A DNA stretch of 64,000 bases from Polynucleobacter tropicus (lineage in GTDB: Bacteria; Pseudomonadota; Gammaproteobacteria; Burkholderiales; Burkholderiaceae). Positions 9,305-18,365 of this stretch are shown here, in pieces. A program made the position numbers and the translations under genes. The stretch spans positions 620,001 to 684,000 of the forward strand of contig NZ_CP028942.1 of assembly GCF_013307225.1 (NCBI RefSeq), in the 5' to 3' direction. The notes beneath the pieces were generated by a model. That model saw only the letters and a list, made by a program, of their open reading frames with translations, was not told the DNA's origin and ran no database searches. Every line of letters begins with the position of its first letter. The stretch's first letter is position 1.

Positions 9305-9703
9305 ATGACGAGTAAAAATCTATTCTTAGCCAGCATCTTTATGTTGGCCAATGCGCTTGTAGATGTTAGTGCCAACTCAAGCGCAAATAGCCATGGCAAT
9401 AATTCGCAAAGCGCTAGTAAAACTAAGCAGAGCGCAGCAAGAGATATTTCTTACTCTTGTTCAGGTGAATATGTAAAGCCTGAAAGCATTAAAATTTTGT
9501 GGTCAGAGCTTAATTACAATTTACCTATTACTGTATTAGATGGATTTAATTCTGAAACGTGTATTGGTAAGGCGACAAAAAATACTTTTACCTGGGACCG
9601 AGGTACTAGCCAAGCATCTTTAGATCGGCGCACTGGCACACTCACCATTAAGCCTAAAAAAGATGGCATCTCAATTTCATTGAAATGCATTGTGGTTGAA
9701 TAG
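9305..9703 (+). CDS. Hypothetical secreted protein (132 aa)
   Basis: A hydrophobic N-terminus (about residues 4-22) followed by a Ser/Asn/Ala-rich linker suggests export to the periplasm. The mature part has three cysteines (about residues 52, 87 and 127) and a beta-rich look, and two of them may form a disulfide. Not recognised beyond that. It stands alone between the glutamate-synthase-like gene and a secreted lipase. Confidence 0.6.
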   Translation: MTSKNLFLASIFMLANALVDVSANSSANSHGNNSQSASKTKQSAARDISYSCSGEYVKPESIKILWSELNYNLPITVLDGFNSETCIGKATKNTFTWDRGTSQASLDRRTGTLTIKPKKDGISISLKCIVVE

Positions 9704-9822
9704 TGTTAACACCTAAATTCTTAGTCATGATCCCTTTCCTTTTAGTAGTACTCTGAGCTCATTTACTTCGTATTACTCGGCTATAGTTCTAGCAATTACC
9801 AGTCTTTTACCTACCCTCTCAA

Positions 9823-11127
9823 ATGAATATGAAAAAAACTTTATTTACTTTGACTTTTGGCCTTACTTTTGGGCTCACTTCGATTCCGGTTTTGGCTGAT
9901 CCACCTCTTCCACCGTTTTATGAGTCTGTTACGAAGATGGCTCCAAATGGCAAGCTAGGTCAGATCATCAAGAAGGAGCAGATCAAAACTTCAGTTAAGG
10001 GTGCTCAAGCTTGGAGAATTGCTTACATATCTTCAGATGTTGCTGAACGTAAAACAATTGCGACAGGGACGATCATTTCACCTATCGGACGCGCTCCGAA
10101 AGAGGGTAGACCCATCATGGCTTGGGCTCATGGTACTACTGGGTCTGCGCAAAATTGCGGACCGTCCCAAATTATCGATCCCACTGCGCCACTCAATGAA
10201 TATTTTTTACCTGACGGTAATTCATGGACTGATTACGGCATTGCAAATGTAGAGCAGTTTATTAAAGAGGGTTATGTAATTGTTGCTACCGACTATCAAG
10301 GCTTGGGCGGTGGCGGAAAGCATCAATACGCCGTAGCCGCAACCAATGGTAGAGATGTTATTAATTCAGCAAGAGCGGCCAGTTCCATGAAAGAGGTGGG
10401 AGCAGGTAAAAAGACTATTGTTTATGGTTGGTCTCAGGGTGGCGGGGCAACTATTGCTGCTGCAAGCATGCTGGATTACCAGGCCCTTCAGGGAACGGTC
10501 GCAGATAACCTTGAATACTTAGGTTTTGTGGGTTTGGCCCCAGACGATCAGGCAGTGTTGTTGCAAAATCCTCCGACTGATGAAGCGGGCGCCACCAAAG
10601 TCATTAACGAATTTACCCAAGCTAACATTCCCAATGTATTTCTATTTGCTCATTATGTGATGGGTCTTTGGGGTACTCAGGCCGCATTCCCCAATCTAAA
10701 GTTAACGGACATCTTGACTGATGAAGGTGCAGGATTTGTTGATAAGTTAGCGACAAATAAATGCGTGCACGTCATGGCAGATTCATTTAATTATGCCTAT
10801 GGCGATCAATATAAAACCTTGATTAAACCCAGCGCTACCAATGCATTGGCTTGGATTAAAGGTTTTGTTGACGGCAGCGTAAAACCAGTTAAGCCAGTAG
10901 CACCTGTTGTTATTTACTGGGGCACAAAAGATACTGCAGTTCCTCCATTTGAGCATGAGCTGTATCAAAAGCAGATGTGCGCTATGGGGGCCAACGTTGG
11001 AAGAGTTCAGTTGCCAGGTGAACAAACCCACTTTGGAACTCCTGGTGTTGCGGCGCCAATGTATCTTGAATGGGTCAAGGATCGTATCGCCGGAAAGCCT
11101 TTGGCAAATGGATGCCCTCAAAGCTAG
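9823..11127 (+). CDS. Secretory lipase family alpha/beta hydrolase
   Basis: Exported serine hydrolase of 434 aa. A signal peptide covers about residues 1-25 (cleavage after VLA). The nucleophile elbow is GWSQGG (S204), the oxyanion region is WAHGTTG, the acid is probably Asp in YWGTKDTAVPP, and the His lies in GEQTHFGTPG. This matches the secretory lipase (LIP) family, which hydrolyses lipids or esters outside the cytoplasm. Substrate is not predictable. A strong terminator follows 20 bases downstream. Confidence 0.82.
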   Translation: MNMKKTLFTLTFGLTFGLTSIPVLADPPLPPFYESVTKMAPNGKLGQIIKKEQIKTSVKGAQAWRIAYISSDVAERKTIATGTIISPIGRAPKEGRPIMAWAHGTTGSAQNCGPSQIIDPTAPLNEYFLPDGNSWTDYGIANVEQFIKEGYVIVATDYQGLGGGGKHQYAVAATNGRDVINSARAASSMKEVGAGKKTIVYGWSQGGGATIAAASMLDYQALQGTVADNLEYLGFVGLAPDDQAVLLQNPPTDEAGATKVINEFTQANIPNVFLFAHYVMGLWGTQAAFPNLKLTDILTDEGAGFVDKLATNKCVHVMADSFNYAYGDQYKTLIKPSATNALAWIKGFVDGSVKPVKPVAPVVIYWGTKDTAVPPFEHELYQKQMCAMGANVGRVQLPGEQTHFGTPGVAAPMYLEWVKDRIAGKPLANGCPQS

Positions 11128-11147
11128 TGCGGGTAATTTATTTAAAT

Positions 11148-11173
11148 AAAAAGCCACCTTTGGGTGGTTTTTT
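11148..11173 (+). terminator. Rho-independent terminator after the lipase gene
   Basis: Stem AAGCCACC / GGTGGTTT with loop TTTG, followed by a T run. It belongs to a GCCACC...GGTGGC terminator type seen several times in the window. Confidence 0.85.
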
Positions 11174-11304
11174 ATTGTTACTCATTCGGTGAGCCAATAT
11201 TTAATTTGCCAAAGTGTTATGCAAAACGACGCCTAGCCTGCAATCTCAGCGTCTTATGGGGTTCGGTTTAAAATATGGCCATTACTAATTGGTTCCAATT
11301 TTTT

Positions 11305-12129
11305 ATGAAAATCAAATACACATTTATTAAATCTAGTCTCGCATTTTTCGCTCTAGCATTTGCTATAGGTGCAGGTGCGCAAACAATCAACCCTATGCCA
11401 AAGGTGAGTGATGATTGGCGTTTTTCTGTCAGCATTAATGCTTGGGCGCCAGAAAGTTGGACAACAACAACCGCTGGGAAGCTATCAAAGTCGACTTATT
11501 CCTCTATTAGTGACAATCTAAATAGCGCAGGTGGTTTTGCGCAATTGACCGGTGAAGCTCATAAAGGTAATTGGGGTGTTATGGCTGATTTGGTTTACTG
11601 GCAAATGTTAGGCAGTGGAAGTAAAACACGGTATGTGCCAAGTAGGGATGATGCTAGTCTTTATGCGGGCGTAAACGGCAAGGATACTCAGACAATCTTG
11701 ACAATGGCCGCTACCTATACTGCTTACAACTCCAATAGCCTTTATTTGGATGGTTTGGCTGGCGCGCGTTACATTACTTCTACCACCACTCTAGATGCGA
11801 CTGCTAAGCTTGCGCTTGATGGAACTACTGTGGCTTCTGCTGCTAAATATCCTTCTGCCACTAATCAAACAATCGATCCTGTGATTGGTTTCAAAGGTCG
11901 CGCTAGAATCGCCGATACTTCATGGTTTGTTCCTTTCTATGCTGATATTGGTAAGGGCCCAAGCTCTAATAACGGAACTTGGCAGACCCTCATTGGTATA
12001 GGTAATGCCTATTCTTGGGGTGATGTAACTTTGGCGTATCGCGCAATGGGCTTGCATCTAAATGGCGCCGTAGGTAAAACAAACTATACGAATGCTGGAC
12101 CGCAACTTTCAGCGACATTTAATTTCTAA
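11305..12129 (+). CDS. Outer-membrane beta-barrel-like secreted protein
   Basis: A cleavable signal peptide is visible (MKIKYTFIKSSLAFFALAFA, cleavage near GAGAQ), followed by alternating polar/aromatic strands and a C-terminal aromatic residue (ending SATFNF), typical of outer-membrane barrels. I place the start at ATG 11305. The upstream in-frame ATG at 11275 would put ten extra residues before the signal peptide. Specific transport or surface role is unknown. A terminator follows directly. Confidence 0.7.
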   Translation: MKIKYTFIKSSLAFFALAFAIGAGAQTINPMPKVSDDWRFSVSINAWAPESWTTTTAGKLSKSTYSSISDNLNSAGGFAQLTGEAHKGNWGVMADLVYWQMLGSGSKTRYVPSRDDASLYAGVNGKDTQTILTMAATYTAYNSNSLYLDGLAGARYITSTTTLDATAKLALDGTTVASAAKYPSATNQTIDPVIGFKGRARIADTSWFVPFYADIGKGPSSNNGTWQTLIGIGNAYSWGDVTLAYRAMGLHLNGAVGKTNYTNAGPQLSATFNF

Positions 12130-12147
12130 AGGACTGCTTGCATGTAA

Positions 12148-12174
12148 ATAAAGCCACCTTCGGGTGGTTTTTTT
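12148..12174 (+). terminator. Rho-independent terminator after the outer-membrane protein gene
   Basis: Stem AAGCCACC / GGTGGTTT with loop TTCG, then a run of T residues. Confidence 0.85.
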
Positions 12175-12190
12175 GTGTGCTTGGTTGCGC

Positions 12191-12252
12191 AAAAGAAAAA
12201 GCCTCAAGATTTCTCAAGGGGCTTTTGTATAACTGGAGGGTCGGGCGAGATT
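12191..12252 (-). repeat. tRNA-Lys 3'-end remnant plus terminator (att-like copy A)
   Basis: Matches the terminator and the last 19 bases of the intact tRNA-Lys at 51876-51951. The tRNA part is 12234-12252 with one mismatch in the CCA-proximal part (TGGAGGG for TGGTGGG). It then diverges into the M20 peptidase promoter region. I read it as the most distal, oldest attachment-site remnant, marking the left limit of the accessory tract. Confidence 0.75.
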
Positions 12253-12313
12253 ATCTGTATAGTGGTATTAGTGCGATTTATGCATGATTCTTTCAATATT
12301 TATCGGGGGTTAA

Positions 12314-13591
12314 ATGCAGAAACTTGGGATATTTTTATGCGCTGCAATAAGTATTTCTGCGGCATGTATTGCTGCTCCACAGGAGCCTATTTATTCAATG
12401 GTTGAGAAAGAGCAAAAGCCTTACTTAAGTACTTTAAAAGAGCTGGTTTCAATTGAGTCAGGTAGCAGGGATCGAGAAGGTTTGGACAAAATTTCTCAAC
12501 TGATTTTTAATCGCCTTAAGGCGCTGGGCGGGCAAGTTGAGTTCATTGAGCCCGATGGAAAAATGTACCGCATGCATGACACGCCAGAGAAACCTGGTCG
12601 TATGGTCAAAGCAGAATTTAAAGGTACTGGCACTAAAAAAATTCTCTTGATTGCCCATATGGATACTGTGTATCTCAAAGGTATGTTGGCAAAACAGCCT
12701 TTTAGGATTGATGGTGATCGTGCCTACGGTCTAGGTATATCAGATGACAAGCAAGGCATTGCCTTAATTTTACATACGATTGATAGCTTGAAAAAGCTGA
12801 AATTTAATGAGTATGGAAAAATTACTGTACTGATTAACGGCGATGAAGAAATCAGCTCACCAGCTGCTCGCGCCTATTTTGCGAAGTTAGGTGCTGAGCA
12901 TGACGCTACCTTCTCTTGCGAGGCTTCGCAAGCAAAATCTGACCGTATTGCTTTGACTACCGCAGGAATTGCGGCGGTCAATTTAAATATCACCGGAAAA
13001 GCATCGCATGCAGGCTCTGCGCCCGAGTTAGGGCGTAATGCGCTGGATGAGTTGTCATTCCAGATTCAGCAGATGCGAAATTTATCTAATCCCAAGGAGG
13101 GGATCAAGATGAACTGGACCTTGGCAACAGCGGGCACCAATCGCAATGTAATACCTGCAAATGCTTTTGCTACTGCCGATGTGCGTGTGATGAAAAAAGA
13201 CGATTTTGATGTTGTGGAAAAAGAAGTGCGAGATCGTGCCAAAACACAGCAAACACCTGATATAAAAGTTGATGTAGGTTTTGAGCGTCGCCGTCCACCT
13301 TTGGTAACCAGCCCGCAATCATTGCAAATGGCTGAATATGCAAAAAGGGTTTACGCCGAGCTTGGACGAGATTTAATTTTGGGAACAGTGGCTGCTGGTG
13401 GTGGCACTGATGCTGCATTTGCAGCCCAAGATACTCAAAACCCAGTCATTGAAAGTATGGGCGTTCAGGGATTTGGTGCGCATTCAAATGACGATGAATA
13501 TATCTTGCTGAGTTCCATTACGCCAAGAATGTATCTGCTTTCGCGCCTGATTATGGATGTGTCAAAAGGCAAGGTAGGGGATAAGAATTAA
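12314..13591 (+). CDS. Secreted M20-family zinc metallopeptidase (glutamate carboxypeptidase-like)
   Basis: Periplasmic two-zinc exopeptidase of 425 aa. A signal peptide ends near residue 21 (IAAPQ). Metal-ligand motifs are present in order: IAHMDTVY, SDDKQG, NGDEEISSP, CEASQ, and a C-terminal His in GAHSNDDEY. The family is the M20A carboxypeptidase G2/glutamate carboxypeptidase group, which releases a C-terminal residue such as glutamate from peptides or folates. The gene is flanked by tRNA-Lys remnant A on the left and a terminator resembling those remnants on the right, so it may be a one-gene islet. Confidence 0.85.
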   Translation: MQKLGIFLCAAISISAACIAAPQEPIYSMVEKEQKPYLSTLKELVSIESGSRDREGLDKISQLIFNRLKALGGQVEFIEPDGKMYRMHDTPEKPGRMVKAEFKGTGTKKILLIAHMDTVYLKGMLAKQPFRIDGDRAYGLGISDDKQGIALILHTIDSLKKLKFNEYGKITVLINGDEEISSPAARAYFAKLGAEHDATFSCEASQAKSDRIALTTAGIAAVNLNITGKASHAGSAPELGRNALDELSFQIQQMRNLSNPKEGIKMNWTLATAGTNRNVIPANAFATADVRVMKKDDFDVVEKEVRDRAKTQQTPDIKVDVGFERRRPPLVTSPQSLQMAEYAKRVYAELGRDLILGTVAAGGGTDAAFAAQDTQNPVIESMGVQGFGAHSNDDEYILLSSITPRMYLLSRLIMDVSKGKVGDKN

Positions 13592-13610
13592 GCTGCTACC
13601 GATATGCTCC

Positions 13611-13651
13611 AAAAGAAAAGCCACCTTTAGGTGGCTTTTGTATAACTATGG
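13611..13651. terminator. Terminator resembling the tRNA-Lys-associated terminator (possible att relic)
   Basis: A perfect 10-bp stem AAAAGCCACC / GGTGGCTTTT at 13616-13639. The following bases GTATAACTATGG resemble the GTATAACTGG that joins the terminator to the tRNA in the other copies. It functions at least as a bidirectional terminator for the peptidase gene and the convergent GntR gene. Whether it is an eighth att relic is uncertain. Confidence 0.65.
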
Positions 13652-13687
13652 TTAACTCCCATTAGTCTTTTCTTAGGGGTGCGTTCA

Positions 13688-14425
13688 TTATTCTTTAAGT
13701 CCAATTTCATTTATGTAAATGCCTAGAGCAGTATTCACATAACGATTTCGATATTCCACAATAGTGTCACCATACGTATAGGCAAATCGAGTAATTTTTA
13801 GAACGGGATATCCCTTTTTGAGGTTTAACTCTTTCACGGCGAAGTCTGGTGTCTTGATAGCCTCAACTTGCTCTTGAATTCTGACGATCGTCATCATGAA
13901 CTGGGATTGATAGAGCGAGTAGATGGAGCCTTCACGGCCCTCAAAATTCTTTTGTGTAAGCTTGGCAAATTTCTTCTGCGGAAGCCAAATGCGATCATAC
14001 ATTGCAGGCTCATGATTGATGAGACGCAAGTTATCAATCATGAATAAGGTATCACCTTCCCTAACTTCTAAAGTATTTGCCAACTCTTGACTTGCCAAAA
14101 CTTTTTTAAAGGATAAGAGCTTTGGCTCCACTCTCATTTCTTCTTGTTGCTTACTTGAAAAATTGAAGAAGGTGCTGAATTGGTTATGTTGCTCATGAGT
14201 TGCAACTGTTGTCCCAATTCGGGCGCGTCTGATTAAAACATTTTCAGAGACTAAGTCTTCAACTGCTTTTCTGACCGTTCCGATGCTCACTGAAAATAAT
14301 TTTGCTAGCTCGGGCTCTGTGGGAATTTTGGAGCCAGGGGGCCATTCACCCGACTTTAATTTAGCCAAAATTTTGCCCCTTATGGTGTTGTAGAGGGGCT
14401 GGTCTATAGCGCTTTTGCTGTTCAT
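13688..14425 (-). CDS. GntR-family regulator, HutC/UTRA subfamily
   Basis: An N-terminal winged-helix GntR domain covers about residues 10-75 (IPTEPELAKLFSVSIGTVRKAVEDL is the recognition helix region). A C-terminal UTRA ligand-binding domain covers about 95-240. It is divergent from the VOC/Bug/ModA-like genes, and the shared intergenic region contains a perfect 38-bp palindrome, so it probably represses that operon and itself until a small carboxylate or similar effector binds. The effector is unknown. Confidence 0.85.
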   Translation of the reverse strand: MNSKSAIDQPLYNTIRGKILAKLKSGEWPPGSKIPTEPELAKLFSVSIGTVRKAVEDLVSENVLIRRARIGTTVATHEQHNQFSTFFNFSSKQQEEMRVEPKLLSFKKVLASQELANTLEVREGDTLFMIDNLRLINHEPAMYDRIWLPQKKFAKLTQKNFEGREGSIYSLYQSQFMMTIVRIQEQVEAIKTPDFAVKELNLKKGYPVLKITRFAYTYGDTIVEYRNRYVNTALGIYINEIGLKE

Positions 14426-14483
14426 CTAAGCGGTCTTTTGGTTAGGCATCACACTATTTTACTAGAATTTGACCTATTTTTTG

Positions 14484-14521
14484 ACATTCATATTAATCAT
14501 ATATATGATTAATATGAATGT
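14484..14521. promoter_or_regulatory. 38-bp perfect palindrome, probable GntR operator
   Basis: The arm ACATTCATATTAATCATAT (14484-14502) is followed immediately by its exact reverse complement (14503-14521). It sits midway between the divergent GntR gene and the VOC gene, 35 bases from the latter's ATG, which is where an autoregulating repressor would bind. The centre ATCATATATATGAT is AT-rich. Operator function is inferred. Confidence 0.75.
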
Positions 14522-14555
14522 ACTTAAATTACCAAAACCACAAGGGAGTTGATTT

Positions 14556-14987
14556 ATGTCGAATTTGATTAAACATATTGCAATGCGCGTATTGGATATA
14601 GAGGAATCTAGAAAATTTCATGAGACCGTATTTGGCTACAAACATGTCAATACCGTTCTACGGAAAGGAAAGCATGGCGATCATATTTCCTGTCATATGA
14701 CAGATGGATACATGGATTTAACTTTGATTCACTATGAAACACCTAATGCGGATGAAGCTGATTTTGCTGGTCCAGCACCTTGTATACATCATATTGGAAT
14801 GGAGGTTGAAGATCTTGATGCTTTTATTAAAGAGATTAAAGCCAATGGCGGCGTGATCTTGACTGAGCCTGGTCATTTGCCTGTGAAGTTTCGCTCGCCA
14901 GGCGGTCCAGTTGCTGAGGTAGTTCCCATGGAGCGTTGGGAGGCAAAAACTTTAAGTGCTGGTGTCCACGGAAAAGTATTGGCTTAA
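14556..14987 (+). CDS. VOC-superfamily protein (glyoxalase/epimerase-like)
   Basis: Vicinal-oxygen-chelate fold in two beta-alpha-beta-beta-beta modules (about residues 5-60 and 73-130). Candidate metal ligands are His in LIKHIAM (H7), His in CIHHIGMEV and Glu in PVAEVVP. Such proteins are lyases, epimerases or dioxygenases acting on small oxygenated substrates. It is the first gene of a cluster with a Bug-type and a ModA-type solute receptor under a GntR regulator, which suggests catabolism of the imported organic acid. The substrate is not known. Confidence 0.78.
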   Translation: MSNLIKHIAMRVLDIEESRKFHETVFGYKHVNTVLRKGKHGDHISCHMTDGYMDLTLIHYETPNADEADFAGPAPCIHHIGMEVEDLDAFIKEIKANGGVILTEPGHLPVKFRSPGGPVAEVVPMERWEAKTLSAGVHGKVLA

Positions 14988-15012
14988 TCGCCATATCTCA
15001 TTGGCGATCAAA

Positions 15013-16020
15013 ATGAGTCAAATATCTGCAGGCCGCAGATCCATATTGCAAATGGGTATTGGCGGAGTTGGATTGGCATTAATTGGTGCGGCGACATCAC
15101 AGGCTAAAGAGGTATGGCCAACAGGCAAGCCCATTAAAATTATTATTCCGGCTCAGCCTGGTGGGGGGTTGGATCTTATTGCTCGTACGATGGCGGATAA
15201 ATTATCTCAGGCAATGGGTACCCCATTTATTGCTGAGAATATGGGTGGCGGTGGTGGAACAATTGCCAGCCTCACAACGGCTAGGGCTGCTCCTGATGGA
15301 CAGACCTTTATGATTGTGAATATTAGTACTCATGGCACTAATCCGGCTATACGCAATCTTCCATATGACACGATGAAAGATTTTACCCATGTGGGAATGG
15401 TTGGCGGGTCGCCGAATGTGTTGGTCGTTGGTCCCGAATTAAGCAAAGCCAACTCAATGGAGAGTTTGCTTGCTGAACTCAAGAAGCGAGGTAAGCCGGC
15501 AACATATGGTTCGGCGGGACCTGGAACGTCTTCACATCTTTTGGTTGAGCAATTAAGTGTTGCAACAGGCATTCCTTTTTTGCATGTCCCGTATCGCGGC
15601 ATTGGGCCCGCCATGGTTGATGTGATGGCGGGTAGAACTGATATGGCGTTTCCAGGCTTGATTGCTGCGTTGCAATTTATTAAAGCAAGCCGATTAAAAG
15701 CATTGGCAGTTAGCTCGCAACTACGTATGCCACAAATACCTACGGTTTCAACCTTTGCTGAGCTCGGTATGTCTGAGTTTTCGAGCTTACAGTGGTATGG
15801 TATATCTGGTCCAGCTGGAATCCCGGCTCACATTGTGAATACACTCAATGTTCAAATGAATAAGGTTCTTAAAGATCCGCAGGTGGTATCTAAGTTTGAG
15901 GCCGAAACATTAACAGTAATGCCAATGACCCCGCAACAATTTACTGCTTTCATAGACAAGGATGCGTCTAAATGGAAAAAACTTGTGAAAGATCGTGGCA
16001 TTGAAGTCGACGCTACTTAA
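15013..16020 (+). CDS. Bug/TctC-family periplasmic solute receptor
   Basis: Tripartite tricarboxylate transporter substrate-binding protein, the Bug family that is greatly expanded in Burkholderiales. A Tat-like or Sec signal is visible (RRSILQMGIGGVGLALIGAA, then cleavage near SQAKE). Family signatures include KIIIPAQPGGGLDLIAR, NMGGGGGTIAS and HVPYRGIGPAMVDVMAGR. It should bind a carboxylate in the periplasm. No TctA/TctB membrane genes are adjacent, so it may be an orphan receptor. The start ATG 15013 puts the twin-arginine close to the N-terminus; the in-frame ATG 14956 overlaps the VOC gene. Confidence 0.85.
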   Translation: MSQISAGRRSILQMGIGGVGLALIGAATSQAKEVWPTGKPIKIIIPAQPGGGLDLIARTMADKLSQAMGTPFIAENMGGGGGTIASLTTARAAPDGQTFMIVNISTHGTNPAIRNLPYDTMKDFTHVGMVGGSPNVLVVGPELSKANSMESLLAELKKRGKPATYGSAGPGTSSHLLVEQLSVATGIPFLHVPYRGIGPAMVDVMAGRTDMAFPGLIAALQFIKASRLKALAVSSQLRMPQIPTVSTFAELGMSEFSSLQWYGISGPAGIPAHIVNTLNVQMNKVLKDPQVVSKFEAETLTVMPMTPQQFTAFIDKDASKWKKLVKDRGIEVDAT

Positions 16021-16062
16021 CTAGATGGTTAGCTGATTTGAAATTTTCAAAAGTGAGTCCTA

Positions 16063-16848
16063 ATGATAATTAAAGCTCTGCGGCAATTTTGGTTCTGTGT
16101 TGGTATAGCAACTTTTGCTGCTCAAGTATTTGCGGCTGATTTAAGGGTGATGATATCGGCTGGATTTTATGGGGTTTACGAGCAAATGGCCCCAGAATTT
16201 GAAAGACAAACAGGCTACAAATTAATTACAACCCGTGGTCCCTCCATTGGCGATTCACCTGAGGCGATTCCCACGCGTCTTGCGGGTGGGCAGCAGGCCG
16301 ACCTGGTTATTTTGGACGGCGAATCTGCTGAAAATTTGGCAAAGCTTGGATTTGTTAAACCAGATTCAATAGCTATTTTGGCTTTTTCTCAGATTGGGGC
16401 TGCCATAAAGCAGGGGACGCCAAAACTGGATATCAGTAACGTGGAGCAATTTAGAAAAACACTCTTGGCGGCAAAATCAATCGCCTATTCGGATAGCGGT
16501 AGTGGTACATACATCGCTAACCAGATGTTCGGTAAATTGGGAATCCAGGATCAGGTTAAGGATAAAAGTATTAAAGTTCGCGGCCCTCCTTCCGGTGAGT
16601 CTGTTGCTGCGGTCGTCGCTCGCGGTGAAGCTGAGATAGGTTTTCAGCAGGTTAGCGAAATTATTCATACACCAGGCATTACTTACTTAGGCCCTATCCC
16701 AAAAGCAATGCAACCAGGCTTTAGTTTTGCGGCTGGCGTCACGAGCAATTCGATTCAGGCCAAAGGTGCGTCGGAATTGATTCAATTTTTAAGCGCTCCC
16801 AGCATGGGGCCAGTGATTTCGAAAGCGGGTTTGATTCCCGCAAGATAA
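16063..16848 (+). CDS. ModA-like periplasmic substrate-binding protein
   Basis: A signal peptide (residues 1-24, ending VFAA) is followed by a type-II periplasmic binding fold. Motifs resemble molybdate/anion receptors (ADLRVMISAGF, LAGGQQADLVILDGES, SDSGSGTYIANQMF, RGEAEIGFQQVSEI). No ModB/ModC genes are near. Proteins of this stand-alone group are often found beside catabolic genes and may sense or scavenge an organic anion rather than molybdate. It is the third gene after the GntR operator and probably in the same operon. Confidence 0.75.
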   Translation: MIIKALRQFWFCVGIATFAAQVFAADLRVMISAGFYGVYEQMAPEFERQTGYKLITTRGPSIGDSPEAIPTRLAGGQQADLVILDGESAENLAKLGFVKPDSIAILAFSQIGAAIKQGTPKLDISNVEQFRKTLLAAKSIAYSDSGSGTYIANQMFGKLGIQDQVKDKSIKVRGPPSGESVAAVVARGEAEIGFQQVSEIIHTPGITYLGPIPKAMQPGFSFAAGVTSNSIQAKGASELIQFLSAPSMGPVISKAGLIPAR

Positions 16849-16910
16849 ATGAAATTCCATGTTGTTGTATTGCAACTTGGCACCCGTAATTTGTTGGGGA
16901 TTGCAATGTT

Positions 16911-16927
16911 TGTCGGGTTACCCGATA
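16911..16927. repeat. Palindromic repeat TGTC-N9-GACA type, copy 1 (one mismatch)
   Basis: TGTCGGGTTACCCGATA, a 17-bp inverted repeat with TTA at its centre. It lies between the ModA-like gene and the glycosyltransferase gene. It belongs to a family of seven such sites in the accessory tract. Confidence 0.6.
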
Positions 16928-17063
16928 AAAATATCTAGCAAGCCCGCATCTATGGGGGCGAGATTGATGCACATCAATCAAGGTGATTGATTGTCTACAA
17001 AGTCCTTGTTTTGGTTGTAAGAGGATCATAAACTGAGCAATTAATAACAGTTACCAAGGGCTT

Positions 17064-18365
17064 ATGTATTTTTCGGTAAAAGCCAAGTACTTACTCTCAC
17101 TCACCTTCTCATTAATTTGGTTAAGTTGTTCTTTATGGCTATCTGCGCCATGGTATCAAGACCTCTCTTTGCAAATTGGCAAATTTCTAGCGTACTTTCT
17201 AATTACATTTATAGCAATCATTCCTGGATTTATGAATGCTTTTGTCGCAGCTGCAATGCTGCTGGATAAGCGACCCAAGGTGATTGCAGATCAACACTAT
17301 CCGCCAGTAACAATTCTTATTGCTGCTTTTAATGAAGAATCTGTCATACAGGAAACGCTCGTAGGAATTTTTAAACAGGATTACCCGGCTGATGTGAGGA
17401 TTATTGTTATCAACGACGGCTCCCATGATCAGACTGCAGAAATTGTTAAGAACATTCAACGAGAACATTCAAATCTTGAATTGATTGATCTGGAGCAGAA
17501 CGGTGGTAAGGCTGCGGCATTAAATAAGGGTTTAGCAAAATGTACAACTGATATCTTGATTTCAATTGATGCTGATAGTTATATTTTGAAAGATGGAATT
17601 CGGCATCTAGTAGGCCGCTATCTTTCAGATCCTACGGATACTAAAGCTGTCGCAGGCGAAATTCTAATACGCAATTCTCGAGAAAATTGGATTACTAAGG
17701 CGCAAGAGTGGGATTACTTTTTGGGGATCGCAACGGTTAAGCGCATTCAATCATTATTTCAAGGAACATTGGTGGCACAGGGCGCTTTTTCTCTGTACGA
17801 CAGAAAAACAGTTCAAGAGCTGGGTGGTTGGCCAGAGATGGTTGGTGAGGATATTGTATTAACCTGGAAGATATTGTTGGCAGGTCATCGGGTGGGTCAT
17901 GCAGAAGATGCGCTTGCATTTACGGATTGCCCTAATACGCTCAATAAATTTATTAAACAAAGACAGCGTTGGTCACGGGGGCTGATCGAGGCCTTCAAAG
18001 AAAACCCACTGATTTTGTTTAAGCCAAGATTAACAACCTTGTATGTATGGTGGAATACCATGTTTCCTTTGATGGATATTGCTTATACGCTTGGCTTTAT
18101 ACCGGGGTTAGTTTTGGCATGTTTTGGTATCTATTGGATCGTTGGTCCAATGACATTGACGTTGCTACCAATGGCATTCTTGCTTAACTGGCAGATGTAC
18201 CTTAGGGGTCAAAAAATGTTTGAAGCAGAACATCTGCATGTGAGACGAAATATTTTTGGGTTTGTCTTCTATGTGTTTGCATATGGATTGGTTCTTCAGC
18301 CTGCCTGTGTTTATGGTTATTTTTCAGAATTCCTCAATTTAAAGAAAACATGGGGAACAAAATGA
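17064..18365 (+). CDS. Membrane GT2 glycosyltransferase, PgaC/IcaA-like
   Basis: Processive family-2 glycosyltransferase of 433 aa. There are two N-terminal membrane segments (about 10-28 and 41-66), a GT-A catalytic domain with ND (117-118), DAD (169-171), GED (261-263) and the processivity motif QRQRW (299-303), then C-terminal spans (about 329-420). This layout matches synthases of poly-beta-1,6-GlcNAc or related exopolysaccharides, which polymerise at the inner membrane. It overlaps the following outer-membrane gene by four bases (ATGA), so the pair probably made and exported one polysaccharide. No PgaB deacetylase or PgaD is present. Confidence 0.83.
   Translation: MYFSVKAKYLLSLTFSLIWLSCSLWLSAPWYQDLSLQIGKFLAYFLITFIAIIPGFMNAFVAAAMLLDKRPKVIADQHYPPVTILIAAFNEESVIQETLVGIFKQDYPADVRIIVINDGSHDQTAEIVKNIQREHSNLELIDLEQNGGKAAALNKGLAKCTTDILISIDADSYILKDGIRHLVGRYLSDPTDTKAVAGEILIRNSRENWITKAQEWDYFLGIATVKRIQSLFQGTLVAQGAFSLYDRKTVQELGGWPEMVGEDIVLTWKILLAGHRVGHAEDALAFTDCPNTLNKFIKQRQRWSRGLIEAFKENPLILFKPRLTTLYVWWNTMFPLMDIAYTLGFIPGLVLACFGIYWIVGPMTLTLLPMAFLLNWQMYLRGQKMFEAEHLHVRRNIFGFVFYVFAYGLVLQPACVYGYFSEFLNLKKTWGTK

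Noticed and set aside
12175-12405. 76-aa open frame overlapping att copy A
   Set aside because: It reads through the terminator and tRNA remnant and overlaps the M20 signal peptide in another frame; no ribosome site or family resemblance.
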